Assembly (NCBI GenBank): GCA_947589225.1
Contig: CANQBC010000025.1
Location: 1-32,137, forward strand
Length of the DNA: 32,137 nt
Reading direction: 5' to 3'
From: an uncultured Oscillospiraceae bacterium
GTDB taxonomy: Bacteria > Bacillota > Clostridia > Oscillospirales > Oscillospiraceae
Part shown: positions 17,998 through 26,686 of the stretch, one piece after another
Numbering within the stretch: position 1 is the stretch's first letter
Layout: each line of letters begins with the position of its first letter
Program-made: the position numbers and the translations under genes
The notes under the pieces: model-generated
The model's input: only the letters and a program-made list of their open reading frames with translations
The model's database searches: none
Told to the model about the DNA's origin: nothing

Positions 17998-18417
17998 TTA
18001 TCTGAAGATGGCGTTCAGCACATCCCGAGAGATCATTGTCTGCCTGGCTGGCGAGATGTACCACTCTGGTTCCTGGCCCGGGCCGCTCGGCCCCCAGTAG
18101 GCGCCCCAGCCCGGTTTTCCTTCGAGGGCGGGAACGGCCCGGGTGACCGTATCGACGCATCGCTCCTCGTTTTGCCGATAAAGTCCGGCGGCTGTCTGAA
18201 GGGCCCGAGAGAGCTCCCGGAATCGGCTTCCCCGGTCCTCGCACCGGTGCATGAGCCGAGTAAGGGGCGTGAGGACTTGGGAGAAGCCCTCCATGGCGTT
18301 TAGCGCCGTCAGCGCCGACCGGGCGGCCTCATGGGCCATCATCATCCTTGTGCGAAGTGCTATGATTTCGTCTGAGCTCTGCTCCATGGCAACCGGATCC
18401 GCCGCGAATCTGTTCAT
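17998..18417 (-). CDS. WXG100-like protein with YxxxE and Gly/Trp tail
   Basis: 139 aa, ATG at 18417 with GAGG close upstream. The first 90 residues form a helical hairpin ending in YRQNE (80-84), the same export-type motif and spacing as the leaders of the two candidate effectors (YEQNE and YQSTE at 81-85). The turn has AMEG instead of WxG. A 50-residue tail contains WGAYWGPSGPG. It looks like an export leader with a short C-terminal extension, so it may be a small substrate or an adaptor. It opens the WXG100 gene series. Confidence 0.65.
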   Translation of the reverse strand: MNRFAADPVAMEQSSDEIIALRTRMMMAHEAARSALTALNAMEGFSQVLTPLTRLMHRCEDRGSRFRELSRALQTAAGLYRQNEERCVDTVTRAVPALEGKPGWGAYWGPSGPGQEPEWYISPARQTMISRDVLNAIFR

Positions 18418-18467
18418 TGCCTCTTGTCACCCCCCGGCTTTTGTGTTCCCCGGTCGACTGTATCTGC

Positions 18468-18476
18468 ATCATACCA
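18468..18476 (-). promoter_or_regulatory. Possible extended -10 promoter before the WXG100 series
   Basis: The minus strand reads TGGTATGAT, an extended -10 element (TATGAT at 18468-18473), in the 131-bp gap between the YukD-like gene and the 139-aa gene. The -35 position (TCTCCG) is poor. An internal promoter here would let the WXG100 genes be expressed apart from EssC. Confidence 0.4.
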
Positions 18477-18548
18477 CATCCGGTGGAAAACGGAGAAGAA
18501 AATGTTTGAATTGCACGTTTTTGTGTATGAACGGTATTTTGGGCTCTT

Positions 18549-18797
18549 TCAGAGCAACAGAAGGCGCTGCCCAGGGGAGATCCCGCTGTCGCGGAGGGTA
18601 AGGGACGGATCCAACCGACGCTCGTGAGCCTGGCTGTATAGGCTGAGCGGGCGGCCCTCATCCATGCACGTACACCGCTCCTTCTGGCATATAACAGCCA
18701 CCATTTCCCTGATCAGCGTCTCAACAGGGGCGGTTTCCTCCAGCTCAAAATCGTATCTGGCGCCCATGGACGGCACCACCACCTCCACCAGTAACAC
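18549..18797 (-). CDS. YukD/EsaB ubiquitin-like protein
   Basis: 82 aa, GTG start immediately after the preceding stop codon. The pattern of an N-terminal beta hairpin (LLVEVVVPSMGARYDFEL), a helix, then LRDSGISPGQRLLLL at the end is typical of the YukD/EsaB ubiquitin-like fold. YukD-like proteins are signature cytoplasmic components of Firmicute type VII systems and affect secretion without being degradation tags. The position between EssC and the WXG100 genes agrees. Confidence 0.85.
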   Translation of the reverse strand: MLLVEVVVPSMGARYDFELEETAPVETLIREMVAVICQKERCTCMDEGRPLSLYSQAHERRLDPSLTLRDSGISPGQRLLLL

Positions 18798-19496
18798 TCA
18801 ATCCTCTCCTTCCCATATTTTCAGGGCCGCCCTCCGCGCGCTCAGCGCGTCCGGGCAGGCGCGGTTCCCGTTGGCATCCTGCGTCAGCAGGAGGTTGCAG
18901 AGACGGTCCTCCAGCCAGACCCAACGGCCTGACGGGACGCCATCCACATACAGCTCCACCACTGTCCGGGCCTGGGGCACCCCCCGCCAAAGCTCCACCG
19001 GCGCGCCCTCATAGGGCGAGTTCTCCCAGCGGGAGAGCTCGGACGCCTCCGGCCCCCCGCCAAGGGACGGAAGCTCCTCCTCAGACACGGGTCTCTCCGG
19101 CAGGTCCAGAAATTCCCAAACGGCCTCCTCTCCCGCTGTGTCAGTCAGCCGGAAGGCGTTCTCCGCCAGACGCTCCAAGGTCGTGATCCCCGCGCCGCCC
19201 AGGTATAGTGCCACCGGCGGGCGGAGAGCCCGGGGACTCGCGGCAAACAGCACCCTGCGGGCACCCTTCAGCCGCGCGGCGATCCCGGCCCGATCCGGCT
19301 TTATATAAATCCCGCGACCATCCGCCTCCAGCCATCCCTTGGCCTCCAGGGAAAAGGCGGCGGTTTCTATGGTCTGACGGTCCAGGCTCTCTGGGCTTGG
19401 AAGCGGAAACCCCCACATAGGGCCCCCGTCGTTGAGGGACAGGAGCAACAGAAGCTCCTCTCCGCCAAGGTAATAGGCCCGCTCCAGTTTATCCAT
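18798..19496 (-). CDS. Unknown 232-aa T7SS-locus protein
   Basis: 232 aa, ATG at 19496 overlapping the LytTR stop by 8 bp and ending directly at the GTG of the YukD-like gene. No membrane segment. Residues about 12-70 could form a winged-helix-like unit (LLLLLSLNDGG...FSLEAKGWLEADG). The rest alternates strands and helices, with a WVWLEDRLCNLLL segment near the C-terminus. The size and place recall EspG-type cytoplasmic chaperones of mycobacterial ESX systems, but I see no sequence signature to support that. A chaperone or assembly factor is the most reasonable guess. Confidence 0.55.
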   Translation of the reverse strand: MDKLERAYYLGGEELLLLLSLNDGGPMWGFPLPSPESLDRQTIETAAFSLEAKGWLEADGRGIYIKPDRAGIAARLKGARRVLFAASPRALRPPVALYLGGAGITTLERLAENAFRLTDTAGEEAVWEFLDLPERPVSEEELPSLGGGPEASELSRWENSPYEGAPVELWRGVPQARTVVELYVDGVPSGRWVWLEDRLCNLLLTQDANGNRACPDALSARRAALKIWEGED

Positions 19497-20205
19497 GGCA
19501 GTACTTCCTTATCTCCGCTTTGCAGCTTCTTGAGAGAGGCAGACACATCCCGTCGGCCAGATAAATCAGATTATCCGGAAATTGGAGCCGTTCTATCTTG
19601 TCGATGTTCACAATGTAACTTCTGTGGCAGCGTTTGAACTGATCCGGCAAGCGCTCCAGCACCTGTTCCAGCACCCCGGAGAATCCCACCTCCTCCCCCC
19701 TGAGCCGGACGTAGAGCTTCCGGCCCCGGGCTTCGACATAGTAGATGTCCTCGCAGGCGATCCGCAACTGTTCGTTTTTCGACGAAACGGTCAGATACCG
19801 ATCTGTGTCGCCGCTCCGAAATCTGCGTTGTACGTCCCTAACGGCCTCCGCCGCCACCCGCCGCAGCTCCGAAGCTTGAAAGGGGTGAAAAATCAGGGAG
19901 GAGGGGGCGATGGCGGGGTTCAAAAAGGTGAGCGGCGAGGTTTCCGCCGAGGCGATGGCCGCAAGAAATCCCTCACGGCAGCCACGTCGGGCCGCCGCCA
20001 GCGCCTCGCGGCCGGCGGCATCGTCCATGTCCCAGCCGATGATGAGGCTTCCCCCGCCGCTCAACTCCTCGGCCGCCTCCTTGAAGGCGGTAAACACGCC
20101 GCCTTCAAGGGCGTCCTCCGTCGCAAGGGCCGCCCTGTCGGAGATGGCGGCACGAAAGCGTTGGCCCTCCTCCCGGATGGCAGTATAAATAACGCATCTT
20201 ATCAT
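19489..20205 (-). CDS. LytTR-domain regulator with degenerate receiver
   Basis: 238 aa, ATG 15 bp after the EssC stop codon; the ribosome site is weak, so coupling to EssC translation is likely. Residues 136-236 form a LytTR DNA-binding domain (YLTVSSKNEQLRIA, IYYVEARGRKLYV, CHRSYIVN, LPLSRSCKAEIRKY). Residues 1-120 have receiver-like length, but there is no acidic pair after strand one and only a WDMDD cluster near 58-62, so phosphorylation by a histidine kinase is doubtful. No histidine kinase gene is near. It probably controls this locus, perhaps by sensing a protein partner or by autoregulation. Confidence 0.85.
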   Translation of the reverse strand: MIRCVIYTAIREEGQRFRAAISDRAALATEDALEGGVFTAFKEAAEELSGGGSLIIGWDMDDAAGREALAAARRGCREGFLAAIASAETSPLTFLNPAIAPSSLIFHPFQASELRRVAAEAVRDVQRRFRSGDTDRYLTVSSKNEQLRIACEDIYYVEARGRKLYVRLRGEEVGFSGVLEQVLERLPDQFKRCHRSYIVNIDKIERLQFPDNLIYLADGMCLPLSRSCKAEIRKYCHG

Positions 20206-20220
20206 AGGCCCGTCCCCGCC

Positions 20221-23200
20221 TCAGCTTTTCACCATGGGCAGGATCACCCGGCGGTATGGCTCCCCATCCTTGGGCGGGACCAAACCCACACCGGGCTTCT
20301 CCGGCACCGTCTGGTCCTTGAAGGGCATGCCTGTGAAGTCAAATATCTGTTGCGATGCCACATTTCCGCCTAGATACATGCCGGACTTCTCCTTGATGAA
20401 AAGCTCAAAAATCTCGAGTCCCAGGGCGTGATCATCCACGTCAAGCCCTGCGGCAAAATAGATATTGAAAAGGAAGCCGCGACCCAAGAGATTGGCGAGG
20501 GCACCGTTGAGGTTCACCTCCATGCCCTTGGCACTGTGGACAAGCCGGGCAAACTCCGAAAGGTCGGAGATGACCACCAGCCAAGGCTCCTCCTGACTCA
20601 TGCGTGCGAATAGCTGCTCCTCGTCTGCGCCGGACTCAACGCACTGCTTTTTTATCGCGTTCCGGGCCCTGAAGATCTGGGCTATGCGGGCGACGAAGTC
20701 CTTCACCCCGTCAAAGCCGGCAACGTACTCCGCACCCACCGTCGCCGCATCGTTTTTCAGGGCGGAGCCGGAGCACTCGATCACTGCCAGCTTCATGCCT
20801 TTGAGGCTTGCGGACCTGAGCAGAAGCCGCAGGACGCTTGTCTTCCCGGTGCGCCGTCGGCCCGCCACGGTGTAACAGTAGGTTCGGCTCAGATCAAGGC
20901 TGTACACCCCCGCTGTCTCCCCGTCGTAACCCACAGGCAGATATTTCGGGTCGCTTAGCAGCGCGGGCAGTTCCCCCCTGGCCTCCAAGTCGGCCCAAGT
21001 GGGCTTTTCGGGGATAAAGGGGATCGCCCTGGCCTGCGGGCCCGTCCAGGCATCCCGCATGGACTCAGAGACGGCCGCCAGCTTCTCCACCCGCTGGTAA
21101 TCGTCGTCCGCCGGCAGAGAGATGGCTGTCTGGAACTCCAGGACCGTCCCGTCCACCTCCACAAGACCCCGACCCTGGACGCCGCTTTCCGGCAGGACGG
21201 AGGGCGTGGCGGTCCTGAGTGCGTCGGCGTACTGATACATGTCGGAAAGCTCTAAACTCAGCGTGGTGCGGAGGTTGTCTCCTATGCGGCCGGGGATCTG
21301 ACTCATGCCAAATCCCATGCCCGTGACGAACATATAGATGCCGTATCCGGCGCCCTCCCGCGCCAGTCGGGCCAGCTCCTCGTCAAAGGCCTCCTGGGTC
21401 TTCTCGCGAAAGTTGGCCATGTTGTCGATGATCAATAGGACTGTGGGGCACACCACACCGTTGACCATCACATACTGGGTGTAGCTTCCGCCCCGGAAGA
21501 GCCGCTTGCGCTCCTCCAGAAGGCCGCCCAGCAGATAGAACAGCTTGCCCACCTTTTCAAGGTCGCTCTCATAGAGGATGCCGCCCACATGGGGCGCCCG
21601 CTCGAAGGGGCTCGTCATGCGGCTGCTGAAGTCGAGCACATATAGGTTGAGGTACGCCGGGGAATAACTCGACAGAAGGGAGTAGATGAGCGTCTGGGTA
21701 AAGGTGCTCTTGCCGGAGCCCACGGCGCCGATGAGGGCATGGTTGCCGCCAGCGTTGAAATTAAGCGTCACGGGGAACTGGGCCTGCTGGGCCGGATCGT
21801 CGCATAGGCCCACCATGGCCTCAAGCTCCCATTTGGCCTCATAGACGGGCCAACTCGCGCCGTCGAAGGCGCACCGCTCCTTCGAAACCTCCGCCAGCGT
21901 GAGAAGGGTGGGAAGGGGCGCCATCCACAGGGGCCGAAGGGACTTGAAGCCCTGCTCCTGGGCGGTCCTGGCCAGATACTCCACCATAGCGTCAAGCTGC
22001 GTTTTCTCCCGCCGTTCGGGGAGCTTAATGTTCCCCTGCCTCGCCCGCTCGACGACCCAGGCGCTGAGCTTCTCCTCGGGCACGGAGGCGGCACGGGCCT
22101 CCCTCAAGAGACGGATGAGGTTTTCAAGGAGCCTTGTGTTGTAGTCGCTCTCCGAATAGTCTATCTCCATAGCCCGGATCTGACGGTAAGCCTCATTGCG
22201 GACGGCGGAGATGTCGGCGCCGCCGGGGTCATCGACACAGCTGGTCAGGGTGCCGATCCACCTCAGCTGCAGGTCCTCCTTCCGGTGGCGCTTGGCATAG
22301 CTGCCCACCAGGGCCGTTTTGCCTGAGTCAGTGAGCATCTTAGCCAGCACCTGCTTGCCGCCGACGTCGTCCTCGTCATAGACCGCGCCGCTCCAGCCGG
22401 ACTGGAACTGCTCGAATACCTCGTCGTTGCCCACCTGAAGATAGCCGCGTCCCGCGCCGGTCAGATAGGCCGCGTCGGGCTTGTGGAGCATATCCATGCT
22501 GTCCTGCCGATCCTGCACGCGAAGGCAGAGGCGGAACTTGGAATTGCTCCAGATGTTCTCGTCCACGGTGCCGCCGGGCTTTTGGGTAGCGAGGATCAGG
22601 TGGACGCCCAAGCTCCGGCCCACTTGGGCAACGCTAATAAGCTCCCGCATGAAGTCCGGCTGCTCCCGCTTGAGCTCGGCGAACTCGTCGATGATAATAA
22701 AAAGATGCGGCACCGGCTCGGAGGCCTCGCCATTTTTCACGAGGGAGGTATATAAATTGATGTTGTTGACGCCGTTTTCGTTGAAGATCCTCTGCCGACG
22801 CATGTTCTCGCTCTTAATGGACGCCATAGCGCGGCGGATCTGATTGCCGGACAGGTTTGAGATCTGTCCCAGGACGTGGGGCAAACCGTTGAAGAGGTTG
22901 CCCATGCCGCCGCCCTTGTAGTCGATGATGAACAGGCCCACGTCGTAGGGGCTAAAATTGGCTGCCAGGGAAAGAACGTAGGTCTGCAGCGTCTCCGACT
23001 TGCCCGAGCCGGTGGTGCCCGCCACAAGCCCGTGGGGACCGTGGTATTTTTCGTGGACGTCCAGATAGCAGGGCTGGTTGCCGCTCTTCTGACCGATGAG
23101 GGCGCGCATATTCTCGTAGGTCCTGTTTTTCTTCCAGCGCTCCTCAGCCAACAGCTCCTCCGGGCGCTCTATGCCGTACATCTCAAAGAAGCTGACGGAG

Positions 23201-25146
23201 CGGGGGATCTCGCCGCCCACCTCGGTCTCGCTGACCTCCACGTTGGCCAAGCTCCTCGACAGCTCCTCCAGTTTTGCCGGATCCACGACGTCCGCCTCAA
23301 TCTGCCCAGTCTCACCCCGGCCCTCCCGGGTGTTGTAAAGCTCCGCAGAGCCGTTGTCGAGGCACACCACACACTCGCAGGAGTTGGGCAGGTCGTCGGC
23401 CCGGTCGGCCAGGATCACGGTGGTGATGCCCAGATCCTGCCGGGGGTCCAAGATGAACTTGGCGATGGGCTCGTTTTCCAGCACCGCGCTGTCCTCCAGG
23501 ACCAGGATGTACCAAGGCTTGTAAAGGGCGGCCCCGTCATCGTTCCCGCTCTTTTGCTCGGCGCGGTTCCTCAGGACCGCCGCCAGCTCATAGAATACGT
23601 CGCTGGCCTCCGCCTTGGAGGAGGCCACATAGCGAGTTCTCCGGCTCTCGCTCCACACATGGGGGAGCCACCTGGCGAAAGCCCACTTGCGTGGATCGTC
23701 ACCATGGTCCTCATGAAACACGAAAGCCAGCTTGACGTCGGTGTAGCAGTTTTCCACGGCAACCTGGGCCGTCAAGCTCCTTGCCAACGCCATCGCCCCG
23801 GTCCTGGCAGGACCGCCCACCAATCCCACGATCCGTTCGCGCCGAAGGTCGATGCACACCGGCACGTTGTGGAGCACACTGAAGTTGTCTCGAATGAATG
23901 CGGGCTTTTCCTTAAGGCTGTCCTCCACAAGATCGAAGCGCTCGTTGGGCACGGAAATCTCCACCTGGAAGGGTCTGTCGCCCAATCCTAAGCGGTATGT
24001 CAAAAAGTCCGGATGGTTGATGTTCCTCTCCCACAGATGCTCGCCCCGGAGACCGGCCTCCACCAGCTCCGAAGCGGAAGGATAGGTGGAGCGGAGCACC
24101 TGGCTGTTGTGCTCATATTTATTCCGCACCTCCTCCGCCGTGCGGACCAAATAGTCGCTGTACGCGGAAAAGCGGTGGTTTTCGTTCTTCTTCTGTTGGC
24201 TGCGGCTGAAGCGGATGTTCAAAAGCGCCCACATCGTGCCAATTACGGCGCTCATGACGGCGGTGATGATGCCGGTGTACATAAAAGCACCGCCGGAGGA
24301 GGAGCCAATGACGGCCATAGCACTCCCCATGAGCATGGGCAGAGCCATGGTCAGGGACGGACCGATGACCATATAGAGCGGCTGCTCCACCGCCTTCTGG
24401 GGTGCGGGAGGAGCCTCGATGGCGATCTTCCCCGTGTGGAGCTTTTCCTGGCTCCTGGGGGAACGGTGATAGTGTATCTTCTCCGCCGGAGTCCGCTTTT
24501 CCAAGCAAGGCAGATCGCTGGGGCGGAGCTTCTCGCCATTGATCCGTAAGCCGGGACAGGGGCGGATCGCCAGCACCTGCCCCAAGGCCACCATGCTCAG
24601 GCCCCAGATGTCAATCTGATCGCCAAAGCGCAGGTTCACCGTACCATGTATGCGCGTGTCGTTGATGAAGACACCGTTCCGGCTCCTGTCGGTCAGGGTC
24701 AGCCCGCTCCCGGAGCGGCTGATGACGGCGTGCTGGTGGGTTATGTACTGGGCGCCGCGGTATTCAAAGCTGTACCGGATGCCGCAGTCCTGGTCGGTAC
24801 CCACGGTGACGCTCTCCCCGGTCAGTGCGTATTTTTCGCTGCTGACGAAACGCGTCTCGGATATGCTCACCATGATGGCCAAGATCACCCGGCCATTCTG
24901 CTGGACCCTGAAATAGTCCCCGTTTTGCAGGACACCCGACGGCCCGCTGTCGGAGCCCACCAGGGTCCGAAGGGTCTCCCGTGTGAAGGACCAGGCGCCG
25001 TCGTTGTTTTCAAGCGTCAGCTCCATGTCCGTCGAAAGACCGAAGATCTCCCTGCGAAGGAAGAGGACTGTTTCGGTGTTGATGACGCTTGGCAACACGA
25101 ATTCCTTGTACGCGTTTTCACTGTATACGGAAAGAACAACGCTCAT
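20221..25146 (-). CDS. essC: EssC-type T7SS ATPase (FHA, 2 TM, three P-loop domains)
   Basis: 1641 aa, ATG with GGAGGAG upstream. Residues 1-98 are a degenerate FHA-like unit and 105-195 a clearer FHA domain (HQHAVI, NGVFIN). Two transmembrane segments fall at about 257-281 and 286-310. A P-loop-like module around 440-600 has GGPARTGA without the Walker lysine. The first FtsK/SpoIIIE domain has GTTGSGKS (710-717) and IIIDEF (817-822) and should be the working motor. The second has GAVGSGKS (1140-1147), but IIDN replaces the catalytic DE. The third has GRRRTGKT (1429-1436) and ISDLSEF. It is the membrane engine that binds WXG100 substrates and drives export. The order and length match Firmicute EssC/YukBA. 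The FHA domains could bind targets phosphorylated by the locus kinase. Confidence 0.95.
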   Translation of the reverse strand: MSVVLSVYSENAYKEFVLPSVINTETVLFLRREIFGLSTDMELTLENNDGAWSFTRETLRTLVGSDSGPSGVLQNGDYFRVQQNGRVILAIMVSISETRFVSSEKYALTGESVTVGTDQDCGIRYSFEYRGAQYITHQHAVISRSGSGLTLTDRSRNGVFINDTRIHGTVNLRFGDQIDIWGLSMVALGQVLAIRPCPGLRINGEKLRPSDLPCLEKRTPAEKIHYHRSPRSQEKLHTGKIAIEAPPAPQKAVEQPLYMVIGPSLTMALPMLMGSAMAVIGSSSGGAFMYTGIITAVMSAVIGTMWALLNIRFSRSQQKKNENHRFSAYSDYLVRTAEEVRNKYEHNSQVLRSTYPSASELVEAGLRGEHLWERNINHPDFLTYRLGLGDRPFQVEISVPNERFDLVEDSLKEKPAFIRDNFSVLHNVPVCIDLRRERIVGLVGGPARTGAMALARSLTAQVAVENCYTDVKLAFVFHEDHGDDPRKWAFARWLPHVWSESRRTRYVASSKAEASDVFYELAAVLRNRAEQKSGNDDGAALYKPWYILVLEDSAVLENEPIAKFILDPRQDLGITTVILADRADDLPNSCECVVCLDNGSAELYNTREGRGETGQIEADVVDPAKLEELSRSLANVEVSETEVGGEIPRSVSFFEMYGIERPEELLAEERWKKNRTYENMRALIGQKSGNQPCYLDVHEKYHGPHGLVAGTTGSGKSETLQTYVLSLAANFSPYDVGLFIIDYKGGGMGNLFNGLPHVLGQISNLSGNQIRRAMASIKSENMRRQRIFNENGVNNINLYTSLVKNGEASEPVPHLFIIIDEFAELKREQPDFMRELISVAQVGRSLGVHLILATQKPGGTVDENIWSNSKFRLCLRVQDRQDSMDMLHKPDAAYLTGAGRGYLQVGNDEVFEQFQSGWSGAVYDEDDVGGKQVLAKMLTDSGKTALVGSYAKRHRKEDLQLRWIGTLTSCVDDPGGADISAVRNEAYRQIRAMEIDYSESDYNTRLLENLIRLLREARAASVPEEKLSAWVVERARQGNIKLPERREKTQLDAMVEYLARTAQEQGFKSLRPLWMAPLPTLLTLAEVSKERCAFDGASWPVYEAKWELEAMVGLCDDPAQQAQFPVTLNFNAGGNHALIGAVGSGKSTFTQTLIYSLLSSYSPAYLNLYVLDFSSRMTSPFERAPHVGGILYESDLEKVGKLFYLLGGLLEERKRLFRGGSYTQYVMVNGVVCPTVLLIIDNMANFREKTQEAFDEELARLAREGAGYGIYMFVTGMGFGMSQIPGRIGDNLRTTLSLELSDMYQYADALRTATPSVLPESGVQGRGLVEVDGTVLEFQTAISLPADDDYQRVEKLAAVSESMRDAWTGPQARAIPFIPEKPTWADLEARGELPALLSDPKYLPVGYDGETAGVYSLDLSRTYCYTVAGRRRTGKTSVLRLLLRSASLKGMKLAVIECSGSALKNDAATVGAEYVAGFDGVKDFVARIAQIFRARNAIKKQCVESGADEEQLFARMSQEEPWLVVISDLSEFARLVHSAKGMEVNLNGALANLLGRGFLFNIYFAAGLDVDDHALGLEIFELFIKEKSGMYLGGNVASQQIFDFTGMPFKDQTVPEKPGVGLVPPKDGEPYRRVILPMVKS

Positions 25147-25199
25147 GAGTCTCTCCTCCGTTTTCTATAAGTGCTGTGAAAGTGAACGGGCCGAACAAG

Positions 25200-25745
25200 T
25201 CAGCCCAGAAGGTCGATCCTGAACCGGCCGTAGGTCCCCTCAATGATGTCACCGCTCCGAAGGCGAATTCCCTCGGAGCTGAGAGGTGCGTGACGCCTGC
25301 CCCTTGTCAGCCGGCCCCGGCCCATCCCACGCTGGCAGGCGTACACGTCCCCACCGCGGTTGAAGATCTCGCAAAAGATGTCATGGCCGTCGGGCGTGCG
25401 GAAGATAGCCGCTCTGCCGTGCTCGTCGCCCAGGAACAAATCGTCGCCGCGTCCAAAGATATACTCCTTCGTCAGCGATTCCTCCAGCGCCACGATACTG
25501 AGCATCCGCGAGCCCTTGGCGCCGTGAGTATCGGTGTTGTAGTGGACCTCCAAGGGTGCCGCAGCGTTCTCTCCGCTGTCCCGGTGAAGGCTGTTGGAGA
25601 TAGCCCTGTTCAGGGCGTCCTCCTGCGCCTTTTTTGTCATCTGCTCCCGATTTTTTAACTTCACTGCGCGGCGGCGGCGCAGCATGACCGCAAGGACGAT
25701 CAGCACCGCCGCAAGGGCCGCACCGACAGGATAATACCACCTCAT
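25200..25745 (-). CDS. Membrane-anchored FHA-like protein
   Basis: 181 aa, ATG with GGAGGG upstream; first gene of the leftward cluster. Residues 5-21 are a transmembrane anchor, followed by RRRR and a charged linker. Residues about 85-181 resemble a divergent FHA fold: IFGRGDDLFLG, then strands, then GIRLRSGDIIEGTYGRFRI, where the classic GR and N/H motifs are only partly kept. Its anchor and reader layout suggests it docks at EssC or recruits phosphorylated partners. It ends 53 bp before the EssC start. Confidence 0.7.
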   Translation of the reverse strand: MRWYYPVGAALAAVLIVLAVMLRRRRAVKLKNREQMTKKAQEDALNRAISNSLHRDSGENAAAPLEVHYNTDTHGAKGSRMLSIVALEESLTKEYIFGRGDDLFLGDEHGRAAIFRTPDGHDIFCEIFNRGGDVYACQRGMGRGRLTRGRRHAPLSSEGIRLRSGDIIEGTYGRFRIDLLG

Positions 25746-25813
25746 GGGATCCCTCCGCTCAAATAATCATCATCCAAAAAAGCGCCGCGAAAATCGACCA
25801 AATTCTCTCAAAT

Positions 25814-25842
25814 ATTTTATCACAAGGACGATGAAATGTAAA
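25814..25842 (-). promoter_or_regulatory. Sigma-A promoter of the secretion cluster
   Basis: On the minus strand TTTACA (25837-25842), 17 bp, then TGA-TAAAAT with the -10 at 25814-25819, an extended -10 promoter. The predicted start near 25807 gives a leader of about 60 nt before the FHA gene. No clear operator palindrome overlaps it. Confidence 0.75.
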
Positions 25843-25902
25843 GAATTATCTATTATTACTCCAGGGTTAATCAACGAGGGCGGATTCTAAAATGTATTTA
25901 GG

Positions 25903-25948
25903 ACAGGCGGGGACTGATCCGCCTGTTACTTTTTTAGGGCAGTGCCCT
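25903..25948 (+). promoter_or_regulatory. Attenuator-like leader hairpins
   Basis: ACAGGCGG (25903-25910) pairs perfectly with CCGCCTGT (25919-25926) and is followed by TACTTTTTT, the form of an intrinsic terminator. A second small stem, AGGGC-AGT-GCCCT (25936-25948), stands just before the AAGGAG ribosome site of the next gene. There is no plus-strand gene upstream to be terminated, so this fits a transcription attenuator in the leader. A candidate -10 (TAAAAT, 25888-25893) lies just upstream with a weak -35. Confidence 0.55.
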
Positions 25949-25964
25949 GGGAAGGAGTCCGGAA

Positions 25965-26252
25965 ATGGACGAGAAAGAAATCATCATCGACACAAGCTTT
26001 GGAGGGTACACCTTCGTAGGTGCCCAGTATGGGCGGTTCAAGCCGCAGGGAGAGACTGAGGAGAGAGACTTCTACAACATGTTCGTCATCTCTCCCTTTT
26101 CTTCTGGCGGCAACAACAGCACTGTGGGCGTCAAGGCAGAGAAGTTCCGCTGTCTGTCGGCTGACGTGTGGAACGGCCTCAAGCCGGGGGACAAGGTCAT
26201 CGTCAACTTCGACCGCTTCGGTCGCGTGCAGGCGGTGAATTCCTTTGAGTAA
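25965..26252 (+). CDS. Small unknown protein, divergent from the T7SS cluster
   Basis: 95 aa, ATG with GGAAGGAG upstream. Soluble, beta-rich by composition; KPGDKVIVNFDRFGRV near the C-terminus looks like strands of a small barrel, but no family is recognised. It overlaps the next gene by 8 bp, so the two form an operon. Its leader carries the attenuator-like hairpins. It may belong to an integrated element rather than to the secretion system. Confidence 0.65.
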   Translation: MDEKEIIIDTSFGGYTFVGAQYGRFKPQGETEERDFYNMFVISPFSSGGNNSTVGVKAEKFRCLSADVWNGLKPGDKVIVNFDRFGRVQAVNSFE

Positions 26253-26586
26253 GCAACCCACCTATGACTTCTTGGGCGACGTGAGCCGGATCAGTCTCTT
26301 TACCGCTCCCGGCACGGAGTATAACGAGCAGGCTTGTGCTCGGTTCGTTTTTGAAATGGCCGGTAATGCCGTTGATGCCTGCCTTCAGATGTATGGCCCT
26401 GTGGAGTTCATGCGTATGCTGCATGACCGTCCTTGTGCGCCCAATCCAAAATATCTTCGGATAATTGAGGAACACCGCGCCGAGAAGTGTCGGCGAAAGA
26501 TCGACCAGCTTGTCGCTAAATTCCCCGGTCTTATTACGCTTGTAACACACGACCAGGACGAGCTCGCTCCGGATCCGGAGTGTTGA
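26245..26586 (+). CDS. Unknown 113-aa protein coupled to the preceding gene
   Basis: 113 aa from a TTG that overlaps the preceding stop codon (TTTGAGTAA); the upstream ribosome site is weak, so translation coupling is assumed. Mostly helical, with several Cys and a basic middle (EEHRAEKCRRKIDQL). No membrane segment or known motif. The start is uncertain; the first internal ATG would remove about 38 residues. Confidence 0.5.
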   Translation: MSKQPTYDFLGDVSRISLFTAPGTEYNEQACARFVFEMAGNAVDACLQMYGPVEFMRMLHDRPCAPNPKYLRIIEEHRAEKCRRKIDQLVAKFPGLITLVTHDQDELAPDPEC

Positions 26587-26632
26587 TGCCTCTGGTTGTG
26601 TTACAAAATATTTTGGGAAGGAGGATATCCAG

Positions 26633-26686
26633 ATGGAAGGAGCTCTGGATCAGGTTAAGCAAAAAGAGCCTTTTTCTCTGTCGTAA
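26633..26686 (+). pseudogene. Possible gene start cut off by cassette copy B
   Basis: An ATG at 26633 has an ideal AAGGAGG eight bases upstream, but the frame runs only 17 codons. It reads MEGALDQV and then enters the cassette repeat, which begins near 26654 (TAAGCAAAAAGAGCC), and stops at 26684-26686. This is what the beginning of a gene disrupted by the cassette would look like. A short leader peptide is the alternative. Confidence 0.3.

Noticed and set aside
18798-19496. Assignment of the 232-aa protein as EspG
   Set aside because: Size and locus position agree, but no sequence signature of EspG is visible, so it is left as unknown.
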